A DNA stretch of 64,000 bases from Gammaproteobacteria bacterium (GCA_014075255.1 CP046178.1:2064894-2128893), one strand, 5' to 3'. Shown: positions 45,243 to 54,920, counted from the first letter of the stretch. Numbers and translations: made by a program. Notes: generated from the sequence alone by a model not told the origin.

Positions 45243-47965
45243 TGTCCGCTACCCATTCTAGCGATACAGTCTCAACATCCTACTCGTTAATCGAACGTCT
45301 CTTTTACCACGCAGCAACTAACTCTACCCACGACGCGGTTGTTACACCGACATTAAAGCTATCTTATGCTCAACTAACCCAACTTGTGCACGCGCAGGTA
45401 CAAAAGTTCTACGACGCTGGCATTTCGAGTGATTCTGTTATTGGGATCAAATGCGCTAATGACGTACAACATTTAGTATTGTGCCTAGCAGCTACTTATA
45501 TTGGTTCAACATCATGCACAATCCCTTCACACGAAATGGATGATATGCAAAATGCCATCAGTAACCGTTGCGGTGCTACAGATGTTGTTGATGAGAATAT
45601 TGCTGTAGATCCGATGACACTAGATAGTAACGTTAGACCAACTCCAATGGATGTACCAACGACTTGTCTACTTTTTTCTACTTCAGGCACAACCGGTGAT
45701 CCCAAGTTGGTTGTTCATCATGACAGAGATCTCGTAGCACAAGCCCATCGCCACATAGGTTCCGAACAAGAACGATTTGCTTGCTTGGCATCAATGGAAC
45801 ATAACTTCGCTAAACGTCATCGCTTATACTGCATAGCCGTGGGAGCAACAAACGTTTTTCTTGATTCTGATCGAGATTCGCTAGTTGCTCAGTGCCAGTT
45901 TCTAAACGTTAACGTTTTGCATGTGTCAGCGTTTCAGGCTCAGGAGCTATTAGCGATACCTAATATCAGTGAGCTATCCAATATCCGCTTAAAGCTTGGT
46001 GGCTCGCATGCCCACGTTTCTCTTAGGCAGAAACTGCAAAACAAGATCACACAGAATCTACATGCGGGTTACGGTACTACTGAAACCGGAGCAATCGCAT
46101 TTACAGATCCAAATGATTTGGATGCGGGTGAGAGTGTTGGCCAACCGTTACCTGGGATTGAAATACGCACGGTTACTCCAGACAGGAAAACTCTTGGCAG
46201 AGGCGAGCATGGGGAATTAGCGGTTCGTTGTGCCGGTATGTTTCGTGAATATTTAGACAAATCTGATCTGACTACTGCTCGGCTTGAAGATGGTTGGTTC
46301 TATACGGGCGACATCGGTTATCTCGATAAGCAACAGCGAATTTATCTATGTGGTCGAGCCGACGATATGTTTGTATTCAACAGCATGAATATTTACCCCC
46401 AGGATATCGAATCACAAATTTGCCAATACCCGGGTATCACCGATGCCGCCGTACTGCCCAAAACATCATCATTACATGGCAATATTCCAGTGGCTCTGGT
46501 GGTTTTTGCTAAGAATATGAAATCGGATCTTTCCTCATTGAAAAAATTCGTTAAGGAACGAGTTGGTATTCGCAGCCCACGCCAATTCATAATCGTTGAC
46601 GAAATTCCAAGAAATGCTTCTGGCAAAATTTCTCGTCAAGAAGCAATGAGATTGTCTAAAAAGAGCGATCATATTCGCAAGTATATTGTTGAAGCGTTAG
46701 GAGCGTATGCAACAGATCATTTAAAGCCATCATTGGTAGCCGCCTTTGTTAAGGGTGAGACTGATATTAGATTGAAAAAAAGCAAGATGGACTCGCTAGC
46801 ACGAATGGATTTGTTAGTTGCGTTAGAGGTGGATTATCACACCATCATTACACCACAAGAGTTTGTTCAATTTCGCTATCTTGGCGACCTTGTAGCTCGT
46901 GTTTTATCTACGCAATTACAAGAAGAGCATAAGCAAGACAGCTGCCCTCAAATTAGCAACCCAATAAGTACCGCAGTCCAAACGAATACCCAGCATTATG
47001 TTATACAGTTTTTTCAGCGAATCTTTAGCTATTGCGACACCGTTGCTCAATTGCATAAAGCACTTACGACGTTGGAATACCGGCTAACACCGATAGAGGT
47101 AGAAATTTTGCATGAAGGGAATCGTGCTCACCAGCTTATTTCAGTGAATGCTGCCGAAAAATTCCATACGGCTTTAAAACATTGGTTGCAAAGATTGAAA
47201 GGCATGATGCTAGATAGTGGGAAACAAGAACCAGAGCCCTTTGTCTCATACAGAGTTGCCCCTACTGTTACCCATTTTGTTGGTCCGGGAGCACCTGCAG
47301 ACAAGACACTTTTAGTCTGTTTCTCTGACGCGGGTGGCCGCTGTCTGATGATGCCCAACGTTGTATTGATGCAGCATACAAATTCTGCACATTACGACCT
47401 ACTGGTTATTGCAGAGCCATTAAACCAAGGCTATCAGCTTGGAGTTCCTCCATTAGGCAACAACTTAACGGAAGTAATTGAATGGATCGCCAATTTAAAG
47501 TTGATCAGAAATTACCGCCGCGTCCGCACTTTGGGTTGTAGTGCAGGTGGCTATACAGCGGTTATCGCAGGCTATTATTTGGGTGCAGAAATGGCTGTAA
47601 GCGTAGGTGGGCGCTTCCACACAAAAAGCCATCCTATAAAATTTTTAGAGAGAATATATACAACCTGGCGAGCTATGCGCAAAAGACACTGTTCACGTGT
47701 GTTAATGAGCTACGCTATTGACGACACACGTGACCGCCACTACGCGAAGATCATGGCAATGCTCTGTGGTGGTAGCTCGGTTGCCGTTGAATTTACCAAT
47801 GGAAGTGTAGGGCACCTTATTCTTCAGCGGTTGGTAGAGCGTGGCGAGTTAGCCCCATATCTGGCGCGTACTATTTTTGCTGAGATGAAAGATGAACATA
47901 TCGCCAGCCAACGGGCAAATGTTATCATAAACTTCCCTGCACACATTATGCGGCCTTATAGCTAG
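45239..47965 (+). CDS. Adenylation - carrier protein - alpha/beta hydrolase fusion (NRPS-like)
   Basis: 908 residues in three parts. Residues 1-480: acyl/aryl-AMP ligase with FSTSGTTGDPK (146-156), GYGTTETG (277-284), YTGD (355-358), GRADDMF (372) and catalytic Lys463 in PRNASGK. Residues 490-560: carrier domain with KMDSLARMDLL; Ser519 is the phosphopantetheine site. Residues 600-908: hydrolase with GCSAGG (Ser768), an acid in YAIDDTRD and His859 in SVGHL. It would activate an acid, load it on its own carrier arm and release it by the hydrolase. Substrate unknown. Coupled to the methyltransferase (ATGATG overlap). Confidence 0.88.
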   Translation: MMSATHSSDTVSTSYSLIERLFYHAATNSTHDAVVTPTLKLSYAQLTQLVHAQVQKFYDAGISSDSVIGIKCANDVQHLVLCLAATYIGSTSCTIPSHEMDDMQNAISNRCGATDVVDENIAVDPMTLDSNVRPTPMDVPTTCLLFSTSGTTGDPKLVVHHDRDLVAQAHRHIGSEQERFACLASMEHNFAKRHRLYCIAVGATNVFLDSDRDSLVAQCQFLNVNVLHVSAFQAQELLAIPNISELSNIRLKLGGSHAHVSLRQKLQNKITQNLHAGYGTTETGAIAFTDPNDLDAGESVGQPLPGIEIRTVTPDRKTLGRGEHGELAVRCAGMFREYLDKSDLTTARLEDGWFYTGDIGYLDKQQRIYLCGRADDMFVFNSMNIYPQDIESQICQYPGITDAAVLPKTSSLHGNIPVALVVFAKNMKSDLSSLKKFVKERVGIRSPRQFIIVDEIPRNASGKISRQEAMRLSKKSDHIRKYIVEALGAYATDHLKPSLVAAFVKGETDIRLKKSKMDSLARMDLLVALEVDYHTIITPQEFVQFRYLGDLVARVLSTQLQEEHKQDSCPQISNPISTAVQTNTQHYVIQFFQRIFSYCDTVAQLHKALTTLEYRLTPIEVEILHEGNRAHQLISVNAAEKFHTALKHWLQRLKGMMLDSGKQEPEPFVSYRVAPTVTHFVGPGAPADKTLLVCFSDAGGRCLMMPNVVLMQHTNSAHYDLLVIAEPLNQGYQLGVPPLGNNLTEVIEWIANLKLIRNYRRVRTLGCSAGGYTAVIAGYYLGAEMAVSVGGRFHTKSHPIKFLERIYTTWRAMRKRHCSRVLMSYAIDDTRDRHYAKIMAMLCGGSSVAVEFTNGSVGHLILQRLVERGELAPYLARTIFAEMKDEHIASQRANVIINFPAHIMRPYS

Positions 47966-48028
47966 CCCGCATAATCAGACCGAAAGTCAAAGAGAAAAAA
48001 TAATCACTATTGCTCGAAAGCAGGAATA

Positions 48029-48766
48029 TTAATTGCTAAGAGTTCGTCCGCCATCCACTGCAATGATTTGTCCGGTGATATAATTTGCATGGTCGATTAA
48101 AAACAATGCAGTTTCAGCAATGTCGTGAGGGCAGCCTTCGCGTTTTAATGCCGTTCGCGAGATAATTTCTTGGTGCATACCTTCGTAGTGTTCTTCTTCT
48201 GGCCACATGATGGCACCAGGTGCGATGCCGTTTACACGAATCTCAGGTGCGAGTTCGCGAGCCATGGATTTGGTGAACATAATTAATCCAGCTTTTGCGA
48301 TGCTATACACGGAATAATCTTTTAAAGGCCGATCTCCATGTATGTCGACTATATTAATAATGCAGCCTTCGTTTTTCTTTAATTCTGTTGCAAGTGTCTG
48401 GGTTAAATACAAGGGAGCCTTTAGATTTACGCCAACAAGGTCTTCCCAGATTTCTTCAGTGACGTCTTTTAAGTCTGTAGGGTAAAACGATGAGGCATTG
48501 TTAATGAGTGCATCAATGCGACCAAATAATGCGATGCCTTGTTTTACTAACTTAGGGATTTGTTGATAATCTTTTAAGTCGCCTTTGAGTAGTTTTACCG
48601 AGTCTGCACGTTGAGAATTCAGACTACTCGCAAGAATGGTAGCTTCCTCGCCAGAGCTGCGATAATGTAGAACGATATTCATGCCCGCTTGATGTAAGTG
48701 TCGAACCAATTCTGCGCCTACACGTCGTGCGGCACCCGTAATCATGACTACTTTAGGTTTGCTCAT
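48029..48766 (-). CDS. Pteridine reductase-type SDR (FolM-like)
   Basis: A 245-residue short-chain dehydrogenase from ATG 48766; a TTG 33 bases upstream is possible but lacks support. The PTR1/FolM type nucleotide motif TGAARRVGAE replaces the usual TGxxxGxG, with NNASSFYPT, and the catalytic pair in YSVYSIAKAG. Such enzymes reduce dihydrobiopterin/dihydrofolate, often near fol genes; folB-folK lie 5.4 kb away, beyond the biosynthetic operon. Divergent from the MidA-like gene. Confidence 0.9.
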   Translation of the reverse strand: MSKPKVVMITGAARRVGAELVRHLHQAGMNIVLHYRSSGEEATILASSLNSQRADSVKLLKGDLKDYQQIPKLVKQGIALFGRIDALINNASSFYPTDLKDVTEEIWEDLVGVNLKAPLYLTQTLATELKKNEGCIINIVDIHGDRPLKDYSVYSIAKAGLIMFTKSMARELAPEIRVNGIAPGAIMWPEEEHYEGMHQEIISRTALKREGCPHDIAETALFLIDHANYITGQIIAVDGGRTLSN

Positions 48767-48841
48767 CTTATTTTTCGTACCAGTATGTATTGCTAACAAT
48801 TAGTACATAAACTTTATCATATCTGTTTTACCATTAACGCA

Positions 48842-50029
48842 ATGTCTAGTTCACTACATTCAGGTCCGAAATCTAATATGCTCACTGCAGATCAGCAGCT
48901 TGTTACACAGCGCTGTATGACACGTATTCAAGCTGTCATTAGTGAAAAAGGTGAAATAGGGTTCGATGAATACATGCAGTTAGCACTGCATGACTCTGAG
49001 GTGGGGTACTACTGCCAGCAAGATGAAATCTTTGGTAAAGATGGTGATTTTACGACGGTGCCAGAAACCTCAGTGCATTTGGCATTCTGTTTAGCCCATG
49101 CTTGCGCTAAATTAATACGAGATGATGTGCAACGGTGTGTTTTAGAGATAGGTGCGGGTAGCGGTAAATTTGCATGCGATCTACTGGAATATTTAAAAAT
49201 ATGGGGAATGTTGCCTGGTCGCTATTATATTTATGAGCCTAGTGAAGCTTTAAGAGCTAAGCAGCGCGAACTGCTAACGCAAGAGCTACCTGAGTATGTT
49301 GAACAGGTAGAGTGGTTAACAGACTTGTCACACAATATTGAAACCGTAATTATTATTGCCAATGAAGTGTTAGACGCATTACCGGTTAATTGCATTGAAG
49401 TAGGGCCGCAAAAAATATACGAGAGATGCGTAACTATTAGCCAAGAAAATGAATTAGTTTGGATGCTTAAAGAGCCAACCGAAAAACTGGATGCTGCAAT
49501 AGACTTTATTACCGTAATGTTGGATGAACCGCTTGCCGAGGGTTACCAAAGCGAAATTAATCTACAAGTTGAGCCTACGCTTTCATCTTGGGCAAGTAGC
49601 TGTGAACAATGTGTAATGTTTTTAATTGATTATGGTTACCCACGTCATGAGTATTATCACCCACAGCGCCATATGGGCACACTCCGTAGTTATTTTAAAC
49701 ATCAAGTATCAGAAGATGTCTTCATCAATCCAGGACTTCAAGATATAACTGCCGACGTAGACTTTTCCGCAGTAGCAAGGATGGCTTCTTATATTAGTAT
49801 GGGAGTGTTGTCCTTTAGCTCTCAACGCAACTTTATGTTGGCGAATAATTTATTGGACTGGCAACCTTCTGCAGACACTGAGGTGGAACGTATTGCACAG
49901 ATTGCACAACTTAAACAACTTACACTAGGGTCTGCAATTAGCGAACGTTTTCAAGTAATGGTGTTGGGTAAAGGCATAGATTACGGTGCAGATCGATTCA
50001 CTATGCGAGATATGCGCACAAGACTTTAA
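48842..50029 (+). CDS. SAM-dependent methyltransferase, MidA/NDUFAF7 (COG1565) family
   Basis: A 395-residue protein with the family's GEIGFDEYMQLALHDSEVGYY start, KDGDFTTVPETS, SAM motif LEIGAGSGKFACDLL, ANEVLDALPV, and FLIDYGYPRHEYYHPQRH. Eukaryotic NDUFAF7 dimethylates an arginine of a complex I subunit; bacterial substrates are not established. It precedes uppP by 31 bases. The 42-base gap to the divergent pteridine reductase start must hold both promoters. Confidence 0.93.
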   Translation: MSSSLHSGPKSNMLTADQQLVTQRCMTRIQAVISEKGEIGFDEYMQLALHDSEVGYYCQQDEIFGKDGDFTTVPETSVHLAFCLAHACAKLIRDDVQRCVLEIGAGSGKFACDLLEYLKIWGMLPGRYYIYEPSEALRAKQRELLTQELPEYVEQVEWLTDLSHNIETVIIIANEVLDALPVNCIEVGPQKIYERCVTISQENELVWMLKEPTEKLDAAIDFITVMLDEPLAEGYQSEINLQVEPTLSSWASSCEQCVMFLIDYGYPRHEYYHPQRHMGTLRSYFKHQVSEDVFINPGLQDITADVDFSAVARMASYISMGVLSFSSQRNFMLANNLLDWQPSADTEVERIAQIAQLKQLTLGSAISERFQVMVLGKGIDYGADRFTMRDMRTRL

Positions 50030-50060
50030 ATTTAAATACTAAATTATAGAATAGAAAGAT

Positions 50061-50861
50061 ATGGGGACACTACAGGCCTTTTTGCTCGCACTAGTTCAGG
50101 GGTTAACTGAGTTTCTGCCTATATCTAGCTCTGCGCACTTGGTATTGTTGCCTGTTGTTATGGAGTGGCAAGACCAAGGTTTGGTGATGGATATTGCTGC
50201 GCATCTCGGGAGTTTATTTGCTGTTCTATTTTATTTCCGCCACGATTTAAATAAATTGAGTAAAGGGTGGTTGCAATCTTTTAGCACAAATAATTCTAGT
50301 AATGAAGATGCGCGTTTAGCCTGGCTAGTGCTGTGGGCAACGTTACCTATTTTTATCGTCGCACTACTGGTGCAAGCTTATTTAATCCCGCATATGCGCA
50401 ACGCAGTGGTGATTGGCGTTGCTTCTATTGTATTTGGCTTGTTGCTTTGGCATGCGGATAAAAGCGGCAAGCAAACACGCCATAACTACGATCTAACAAT
50501 GCGTGATGCCTTGCTGGTGGGTATAGCTCAGGTTTTTGCGTTAATACCCGGTGCTTCACGTTCCGGGGTTACGATGACTGCAGGAATGTGGTTGGGGCTA
50601 ACCCGCGTTGAAGCAGCGCGCTTTTCTTTCTTATTAGCTATCCCGACGATACTGGCTGCTTCTTTATATGGCGGCTATAGGAGTTTGCAGCACGATGTAG
50701 TAATTAATTGGGGACTTACTCTGGGGGTGGTCGTTTGTTCAGCTATTGTGGCTTTCTTATGTATTCACTGGTTTATAAAATTCGTTAGCCAAATAGGGAT
50801 GTTGCCGTTTGTGATTTATCGAGTAGCACTCGGCGGTTTGTTACTGTTCTTTTATCTATAA
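50061..50861 (+). CDS. uppP: Undecaprenyl-diphosphatase UppP
   Basis: A 266-residue membrane phosphatase recycling undecaprenyl pyrophosphate for cell wall synthesis. Motif 1 GLTEFLPISSSAHL (residues 15-28, catalytic Glu/Ser/His) and motif 2 GASRSGVTM (about 171) are intact; eight helices. Also called bacA for bacitracin resistance. Convergent with cca four bases away; the rpsU-tsaD-plsY-folB-folK-cca-uppP set, contiguous in Pseudomonas, is dispersed here. Confidence 0.97.
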   Translation: MGTLQAFLLALVQGLTEFLPISSSAHLVLLPVVMEWQDQGLVMDIAAHLGSLFAVLFYFRHDLNKLSKGWLQSFSTNNSSNEDARLAWLVLWATLPIFIVALLVQAYLIPHMRNAVVIGVASIVFGLLLWHADKSGKQTRHNYDLTMRDALLVGIAQVFALIPGASRSGVTMTAGMWLGLTRVEAARFSFLLAIPTILAASLYGGYRSLQHDVVINWGLTLGVVVCSAIVAFLCIHWFIKFVSQIGMLPFVIYRVALGGLLLFFYL

Positions 50862-50865
50862 AAAT

Positions 50866-52023
50866 CTAATCTCGATTTTTTATCAATTCATGCAGCAGTG
50901 CTAATTGCGCTTGCTTGATATTGTTTGCAAATTTTTCGCCGCTAACTTTTTCGCGCACCCAAGTGTCGATGCTTACCTTTTCAATTTCTGCTGCGGCTTT
51001 GCGCAGCCATGTTTTTTGTTTATATGTATCTCTCTTATTTGAAGAGATGTAAATTGCTTCGCAAACATCAAGTAGGGTTGTAAAGCGTTCAGGGTTTCTT
51101 CTTGTGTCTAATCTGTGTAATAACTTGAGTAGCTCATGCTCATCAAGTTGCAATGAATGATGACACTCATGTTGCATATTCACAGTGAGTGTTAATAATT
51201 TCTTACAATTGTTTGATAACGGGAAGGTATCGGTTAACTTCTTTATGTTGATGTATTCATCTTTTGTTTCGTTAAAATAGAGGCCACCAACAAATCCAGC
51301 AAATCGAATATTGGGATCACCATATTGTTTTGCTATCGTATTCAGCGCCGCAAGCCCAAGTTGATTGCTGTCTGTATCTGAAAACTGATAATAAAAGTAT
51401 GGGAAAACTTGTGCTAAGGCGTTGCTTGCTTCCAGCACTTTAAAATATTCACCTGGAGTATCGGTTAATAAAGCTTTACTAGTTTCTTGCCAAATACGCT
51501 CTAGTGATAGCTCTCTTAATTCCCTAGTGGATACTATTTGGCGCATGAGTATCAAAGTTTCATGCTCTATTTTGAAACCAAGTGAGTGTAACTTTGCAGC
51601 AAAGCGAGCTACACGTAATACCCGCAAAGGGTCTTCAGAGAAGGCGCCTGAGACATGTCGCAGGATTTTATCTACTATATCTTGCTGTCCTCCATACGGA
51701 TCTATGATTACACCGGTTTCGTGTTGTGCAATAGCATTAATAGTTAAATCTCTACGTAGTAAATCTTCTTCTATCGTTATATCTGGTGAGGTATAAACTT
51801 CAAAACCTTTGTAGCCACGACCTTTTTTCCTTTCAGTACGAGCCAAGGCATATTCTTCTTTGCTCTGTGGATGTAAAAATACTGGAAAGTCTTTGCCAAC
51901 AGCTTTATAACCTTTAGCTTCCATGTCTTCAGGACTTGCGCCGATGACTACCCAGTCACGTTCGGTAACTGGGATACCTAAAAGTTCATCGCGTACTGCG
52001 CCGCCGACTAAATAAACTTCCAT
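50866..52023 (-). CDS. cca: CCA-adding tRNA nucleotidyltransferase, HD domain degenerate
   Basis: A 385-residue class II enzyme that builds or repairs the tRNA 3' CCA. The catalytic core is complete: VYLVGGAVRDELLG, the DxD-like ERDWVVIG, RRDLTINAIA, and EDPLRVLRVARF. In the E. coli enzyme the C-terminal HD phosphohydrolase carries a VRFA-type helix ending in HD; here the matching RFAGFVGGLYF has Gly-Gly instead of His-Asp and the protein is shorter than the usual 410. CCA addition should remain, phosphatase activity probably not. Confidence 0.94.
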   Translation of the reverse strand: MEVYLVGGAVRDELLGIPVTERDWVVIGASPEDMEAKGYKAVGKDFPVFLHPQSKEEYALARTERKKGRGYKGFEVYTSPDITIEEDLLRRDLTINAIAQHETGVIIDPYGGQQDIVDKILRHVSGAFSEDPLRVLRVARFAAKLHSLGFKIEHETLILMRQIVSTRELRELSLERIWQETSKALLTDTPGEYFKVLEASNALAQVFPYFYYQFSDTDSNQLGLAALNTIAKQYGDPNIRFAGFVGGLYFNETKDEYINIKKLTDTFPLSNNCKKLLTLTVNMQHECHHSLQLDEHELLKLLHRLDTRRNPERFTTLLDVCEAIYISSNKRDTYKQKTWLRKAAAEIEKVSIDTWVREKVSGEKFANNIKQAQLALLHELIKNRD

Positions 52024-52056
52024 TGTCAGAAATTGTAAGTGTGATAACGTAAAAGC

Positions 52057-53115
52057 ATGATAAAGCTTATGGGACGAGCAAGCACTGCAGTGCTGCTATT
52101 GGTATGTGTTTCAGGATGTAGCACGATTGATTATTACCATCAGTCTATTTCGGGGCATTTTAAATTAATTTCAAAGCGTGAGCATATTGCCGATATCGTA
52201 AACGATCCTGCGCGAGACGAGAAACTAATAACGCAATTAAATCTGGTAGAAGAGTTACGCTCATTTGCTAGTGACAGGTTGAAATTACCTGACAATGATA
52301 GCTACCGTAGTTACGTTCAGCTAGATAAGCCCTTTGTCACATGGAATGTATTTGCAGCTCCTGAGTTTTCTAGCAATCTGCAGCAGTGGTGCTTTTTGGT
52401 GGTGGGCTGTGTTCCGTACCGAGGTTATTTTGATGAGATTGAAGCAAATAGTTATGCCGAACAACTATCTGGACAAGGTTTTGATGTATATGTCGCCGGC
52501 GTGCCGGCCTATTCCACACTAGGATGGTTTGATGGCCCATTATTGAGCAGCATGTTGGATAGGGGAGAAATTGTGACGGCTGCGTATATTTTTCATGAGC
52601 TCGCCCACCAGCAGTTTTATCTAAAGGGTGACGGTGCATTTAATGAAGCTTTTGCTACTGCAGTGGAGGAAATTGGCGTGCAGGAGTGGTTGCAGCAGCA
52701 ATTCCGCGGGCAAGAGGTACAACGTTATGATGATTGGCTGCTACAAAAATCGATTTTTTCTGAGTTTGTTAAAAACAGTCGTGACGAATTTGAATTGTTA
52801 TATCTACATGAATATGACATCGAAAAAATGCAAGCTGAAAAGGAAATCCTAATCTCTGAAATGAGAAGAAAATTTGCAGTTCTGAGTAGTGAGAATAATC
52901 AAATTGCTAGATACTCTAAATGGATGGCGGGGCCATTAAATAATGCGCAACTAGGAGCAATTTCTTTATATCGTGAACTGGTGCCTTCGTTTCGAAGAAT
53001 TTTCGGATTGTGTGGGAATAATCTTGTTAGGTTTTATGGTTATGTTGAAATGATTGCGGAACTGCCAGAAGAACAGCGTGTAACAACACTGCATACTACT
53101 GAAGTATGCCAATAG
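52057..53115 (+). CDS. Predicted zinc aminopeptidase lipoprotein (COG4324 family)
   Basis: A 352-residue exported protein with lipobox VSGC (Cys21). The zinc motif FHELAHQQFY near residue 179 and NEAFATAVEEIG near residue 195 match the COG4324 predicted aminopeptidases, widespread in gammaproteobacteria but uncharacterised. The C-terminal half is helical and rich in charged residues. Divergent start from cca, ends seven bases from the convergent NDUFA9-like gene. Confidence 0.88.
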   Translation: MIKLMGRASTAVLLLVCVSGCSTIDYYHQSISGHFKLISKREHIADIVNDPARDEKLITQLNLVEELRSFASDRLKLPDNDSYRSYVQLDKPFVTWNVFAAPEFSSNLQQWCFLVVGCVPYRGYFDEIEANSYAEQLSGQGFDVYVAGVPAYSTLGWFDGPLLSSMLDRGEIVTAAYIFHELAHQQFYLKGDGAFNEAFATAVEEIGVQEWLQQQFRGQEVQRYDDWLLQKSIFSEFVKNSRDEFELLYLHEYDIEKMQAEKEILISEMRRKFAVLSSENNQIARYSKWMAGPLNNAQLGAISLYRELVPSFRRIFGLCGNNLVRFYGYVEMIAELPEEQRVTTLHTTEVCQ

Positions 53116-53122
53116 TAATTTA

Positions 53123-54058
53123 TTAAGTTGAGCGCTTAGCTCGAAACTGTTTGTACCCAGGTATATTTTGGAGATAGCCCGGCACAATAGATTCTAAAGC
53201 TGTAGGGCAAAGCTTAGCATCAGTGCATACGCTATCTTTTTGTAACGAGCGATAGTTGTCAATGGAAAAAGGTTTGCCTGGTATAAATTCAAGGATGCCA
53301 GCTTGTAATTTGGAAGCCCAGTTAGGTAAGCCAAAAACAGTTCTTCGCAAGTTGCTCATATTTGCTACATACTTTACTAATACTTTTAGACTGTATTGTT
53401 TCGGACCACATAGATTAATTCTTTGCTCAAATGTCCGCTTGTCAGTGAGCGCATCTGCCATTACTTGAACTACATCATCAACATATACGGGTGCAAATTT
53501 AGTATTTGCACAGGCGAGAGGAAATACTATTGGGGTGAGCTTAAGGATACTAGCAAAGCGATTAGTAAATGAGTCTTCAGCGCCAAATATCACTGATGGT
53601 CTGAAACTAGTCACTGCAATTTTATTTGCTGCAAAGGTGTGTACATAATTTTCAGCTTCACCTTTGGTACGCAAATAAAAGCTCTTTTCATCTGGGCTTG
53701 CGTTCAAGGCGCTCATATGTAGAAGTCTCGGTACCTTGCAGGTAGAACACATAGTAATAACTTTGCGGGCGAGTTCTACATGCGCCACATGGAAGCCATT
53801 ACCATCGCGCCCTTTCTCATTGAGGATGCCCACTAAGTTAACCACTGCATCGCAATTTTCAAAGTGTAGTTTTAAATCTCTTTCATTATGAACATTTGCT
53901 TGGTTCAGCTCTAAAGAAGGCAGCACTAATAAGTCTCTGTGTCGTTCACGCTGCCGAGTCAATACCTTTACTTGGTGACCACGTTTAACCAGTTCAGCGC
54001 ATAGGTGACTACCTACAAAGCCTGTTCCCCCTAATACGCATATCGCTAAGTTTTTCAT
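53123..54058 (-). CDS. NDUFA9-like atypical SDR (NAD(P)-binding)
   Basis: A 311-residue extended SDR with Rossmann motif VLGGTGFVGSHLC (8-20), NLVGIL near residue 75, LHMSAL and YLRTKGEAENYV, where the catalytic Tyr-Lys pair is reduced to Y-x3-K (YLRTK), as in NDUFA9/complex I 39-kDa-like proteins. Those have roles in quinone or lipid-associated redox steps, unproven here. Typical bacterial members are standalone. The 344 bases upstream separate it from trxA. Confidence 0.9.
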   Translation of the reverse strand: MKNLAICVLGGTGFVGSHLCAELVKRGHQVKVLTRQRERHRDLLVLPSLELNQANVHNERDLKLHFENCDAVVNLVGILNEKGRDGNGFHVAHVELARKVITMCSTCKVPRLLHMSALNASPDEKSFYLRTKGEAENYVHTFAANKIAVTSFRPSVIFGAEDSFTNRFASILKLTPIVFPLACANTKFAPVYVDDVVQVMADALTDKRTFEQRINLCGPKQYSLKVLVKYVANMSNLRRTVFGLPNWASKLQAGILEFIPGKPFSIDNYRSLQKDSVCTDAKLCPTALESIVPGYLQNIPGYKQFRAKRST

Positions 54059-54402
54059 TTGCTATTGTTGATTAGAATATTCGCGTGAATTATGAATAAG
54101 CCGCTAGGTTTTTGATAGCATATTCTGTGTATGTCAATAAAATGTCGAGCGTGGCATTCACGAAAATCTGCATTAGGAAGGGTGCAACTTAGGCTAAAAT
54201 TTCACCGTTTACAGCCATACTATTGTGAAAACACGGCATTTATCGGTAAATTTAGCCATATTTGCCATGCTGGCCAGTAAAGGCTTGTAATCATATTAAG
54301 AATGCATAAAAATACAGCTATCTACTTTTGACCCCCTTGAGAGCGCCATTCCAGGTGTTCGAGTTTTCAAACAAATTTTTTAATCAATCGGAGTTTTACT
54401 AA
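54059..54402. other. Intergenic region upstream of trxA
   Basis: No gene. A possible promoter for trxA is TTGTAA (54285-54290), 16 bases, TAAAAA (54307-54312), about 90 bases before the GTG. GGAG nine bases before the trxA start is its ribosome-binding site. Confidence 0.35.
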
Positions 54403-54729
54403 GTGAGCGAAAGTATTTGTCACGTTACTGATGACAGTTTTGAAGAAGAAGTATTAAACAGCGAGCAACCTGTGTTAGTTGATTATTGGGCAGAATGGTG
54501 TGGCCCATGCAAGATGATTGCCCCACTTCTGGATGAGATTGCTGGCGATTATGAAGGCAAGCTTAAAATTACCAAGCTTAATATCGATGACAATCCAAAT
54601 ACACCACCAAAGTATGGTATTCGTGGGATACCAACATTAATGATTTTCAAAGATGGTAATGCCGAAGCGACTAAAGTCGGTGCATTATCAAAATCACAGT
54701 TAACGGCGTTTATTGATCAAAGCATTTAA
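54403..54729 (+). CDS. trxA: Thioredoxin 1
   Basis: A 108-residue thioredoxin with the canonical WCGPC site (residues about 32-36), [10 protein letters not shown], buried Asp in VDYWAE, and cis-Pro in [14 protein letters not shown] start backed by GGAG nine bases upstream. Located before rho as in E. coli (trxA-rhoL-rho) and Pseudomonas. Confidence 0.98.
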   Translation: MSESICHVTDDSFEEEVLNSEQPVLVDYWAEWCGPCKMIAPLLDEIAGDYEGKLKITKLNIDDNPNTPPKYGIRGIPTLMIFKDGNAEATKVGALSKSQLTAFIDQSI

Positions 54730-54816
54730 CCAAAATATTTACCAAGAATTTAAACCTTTCGCATAATCTTCATTTCACCTAAATAATTAATACAAACTAA
54801 AAATAAATACCAACCG

Positions 54817-54843
54817 TACTAGATTACTCGTCTAGTAATTTTT
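54817..54843 (+). terminator. AT-rich intrinsic terminator after trxA
   Basis: TACTAGA (54817-54823), seven-base loop, TCTAGTA (54831-54837), then five Ts. The 7-bp stem is perfect but has only two GC pairs, so readthrough into rho is plausible. Confidence 0.5.
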
Positions 54844-54920
54844 CATAAATTTTCCCAAAAAATTTACCAAAAAACTTACTAGATATTTCTTAGATAACGT
54901 TCCATAAGCGTTATAAAAAA

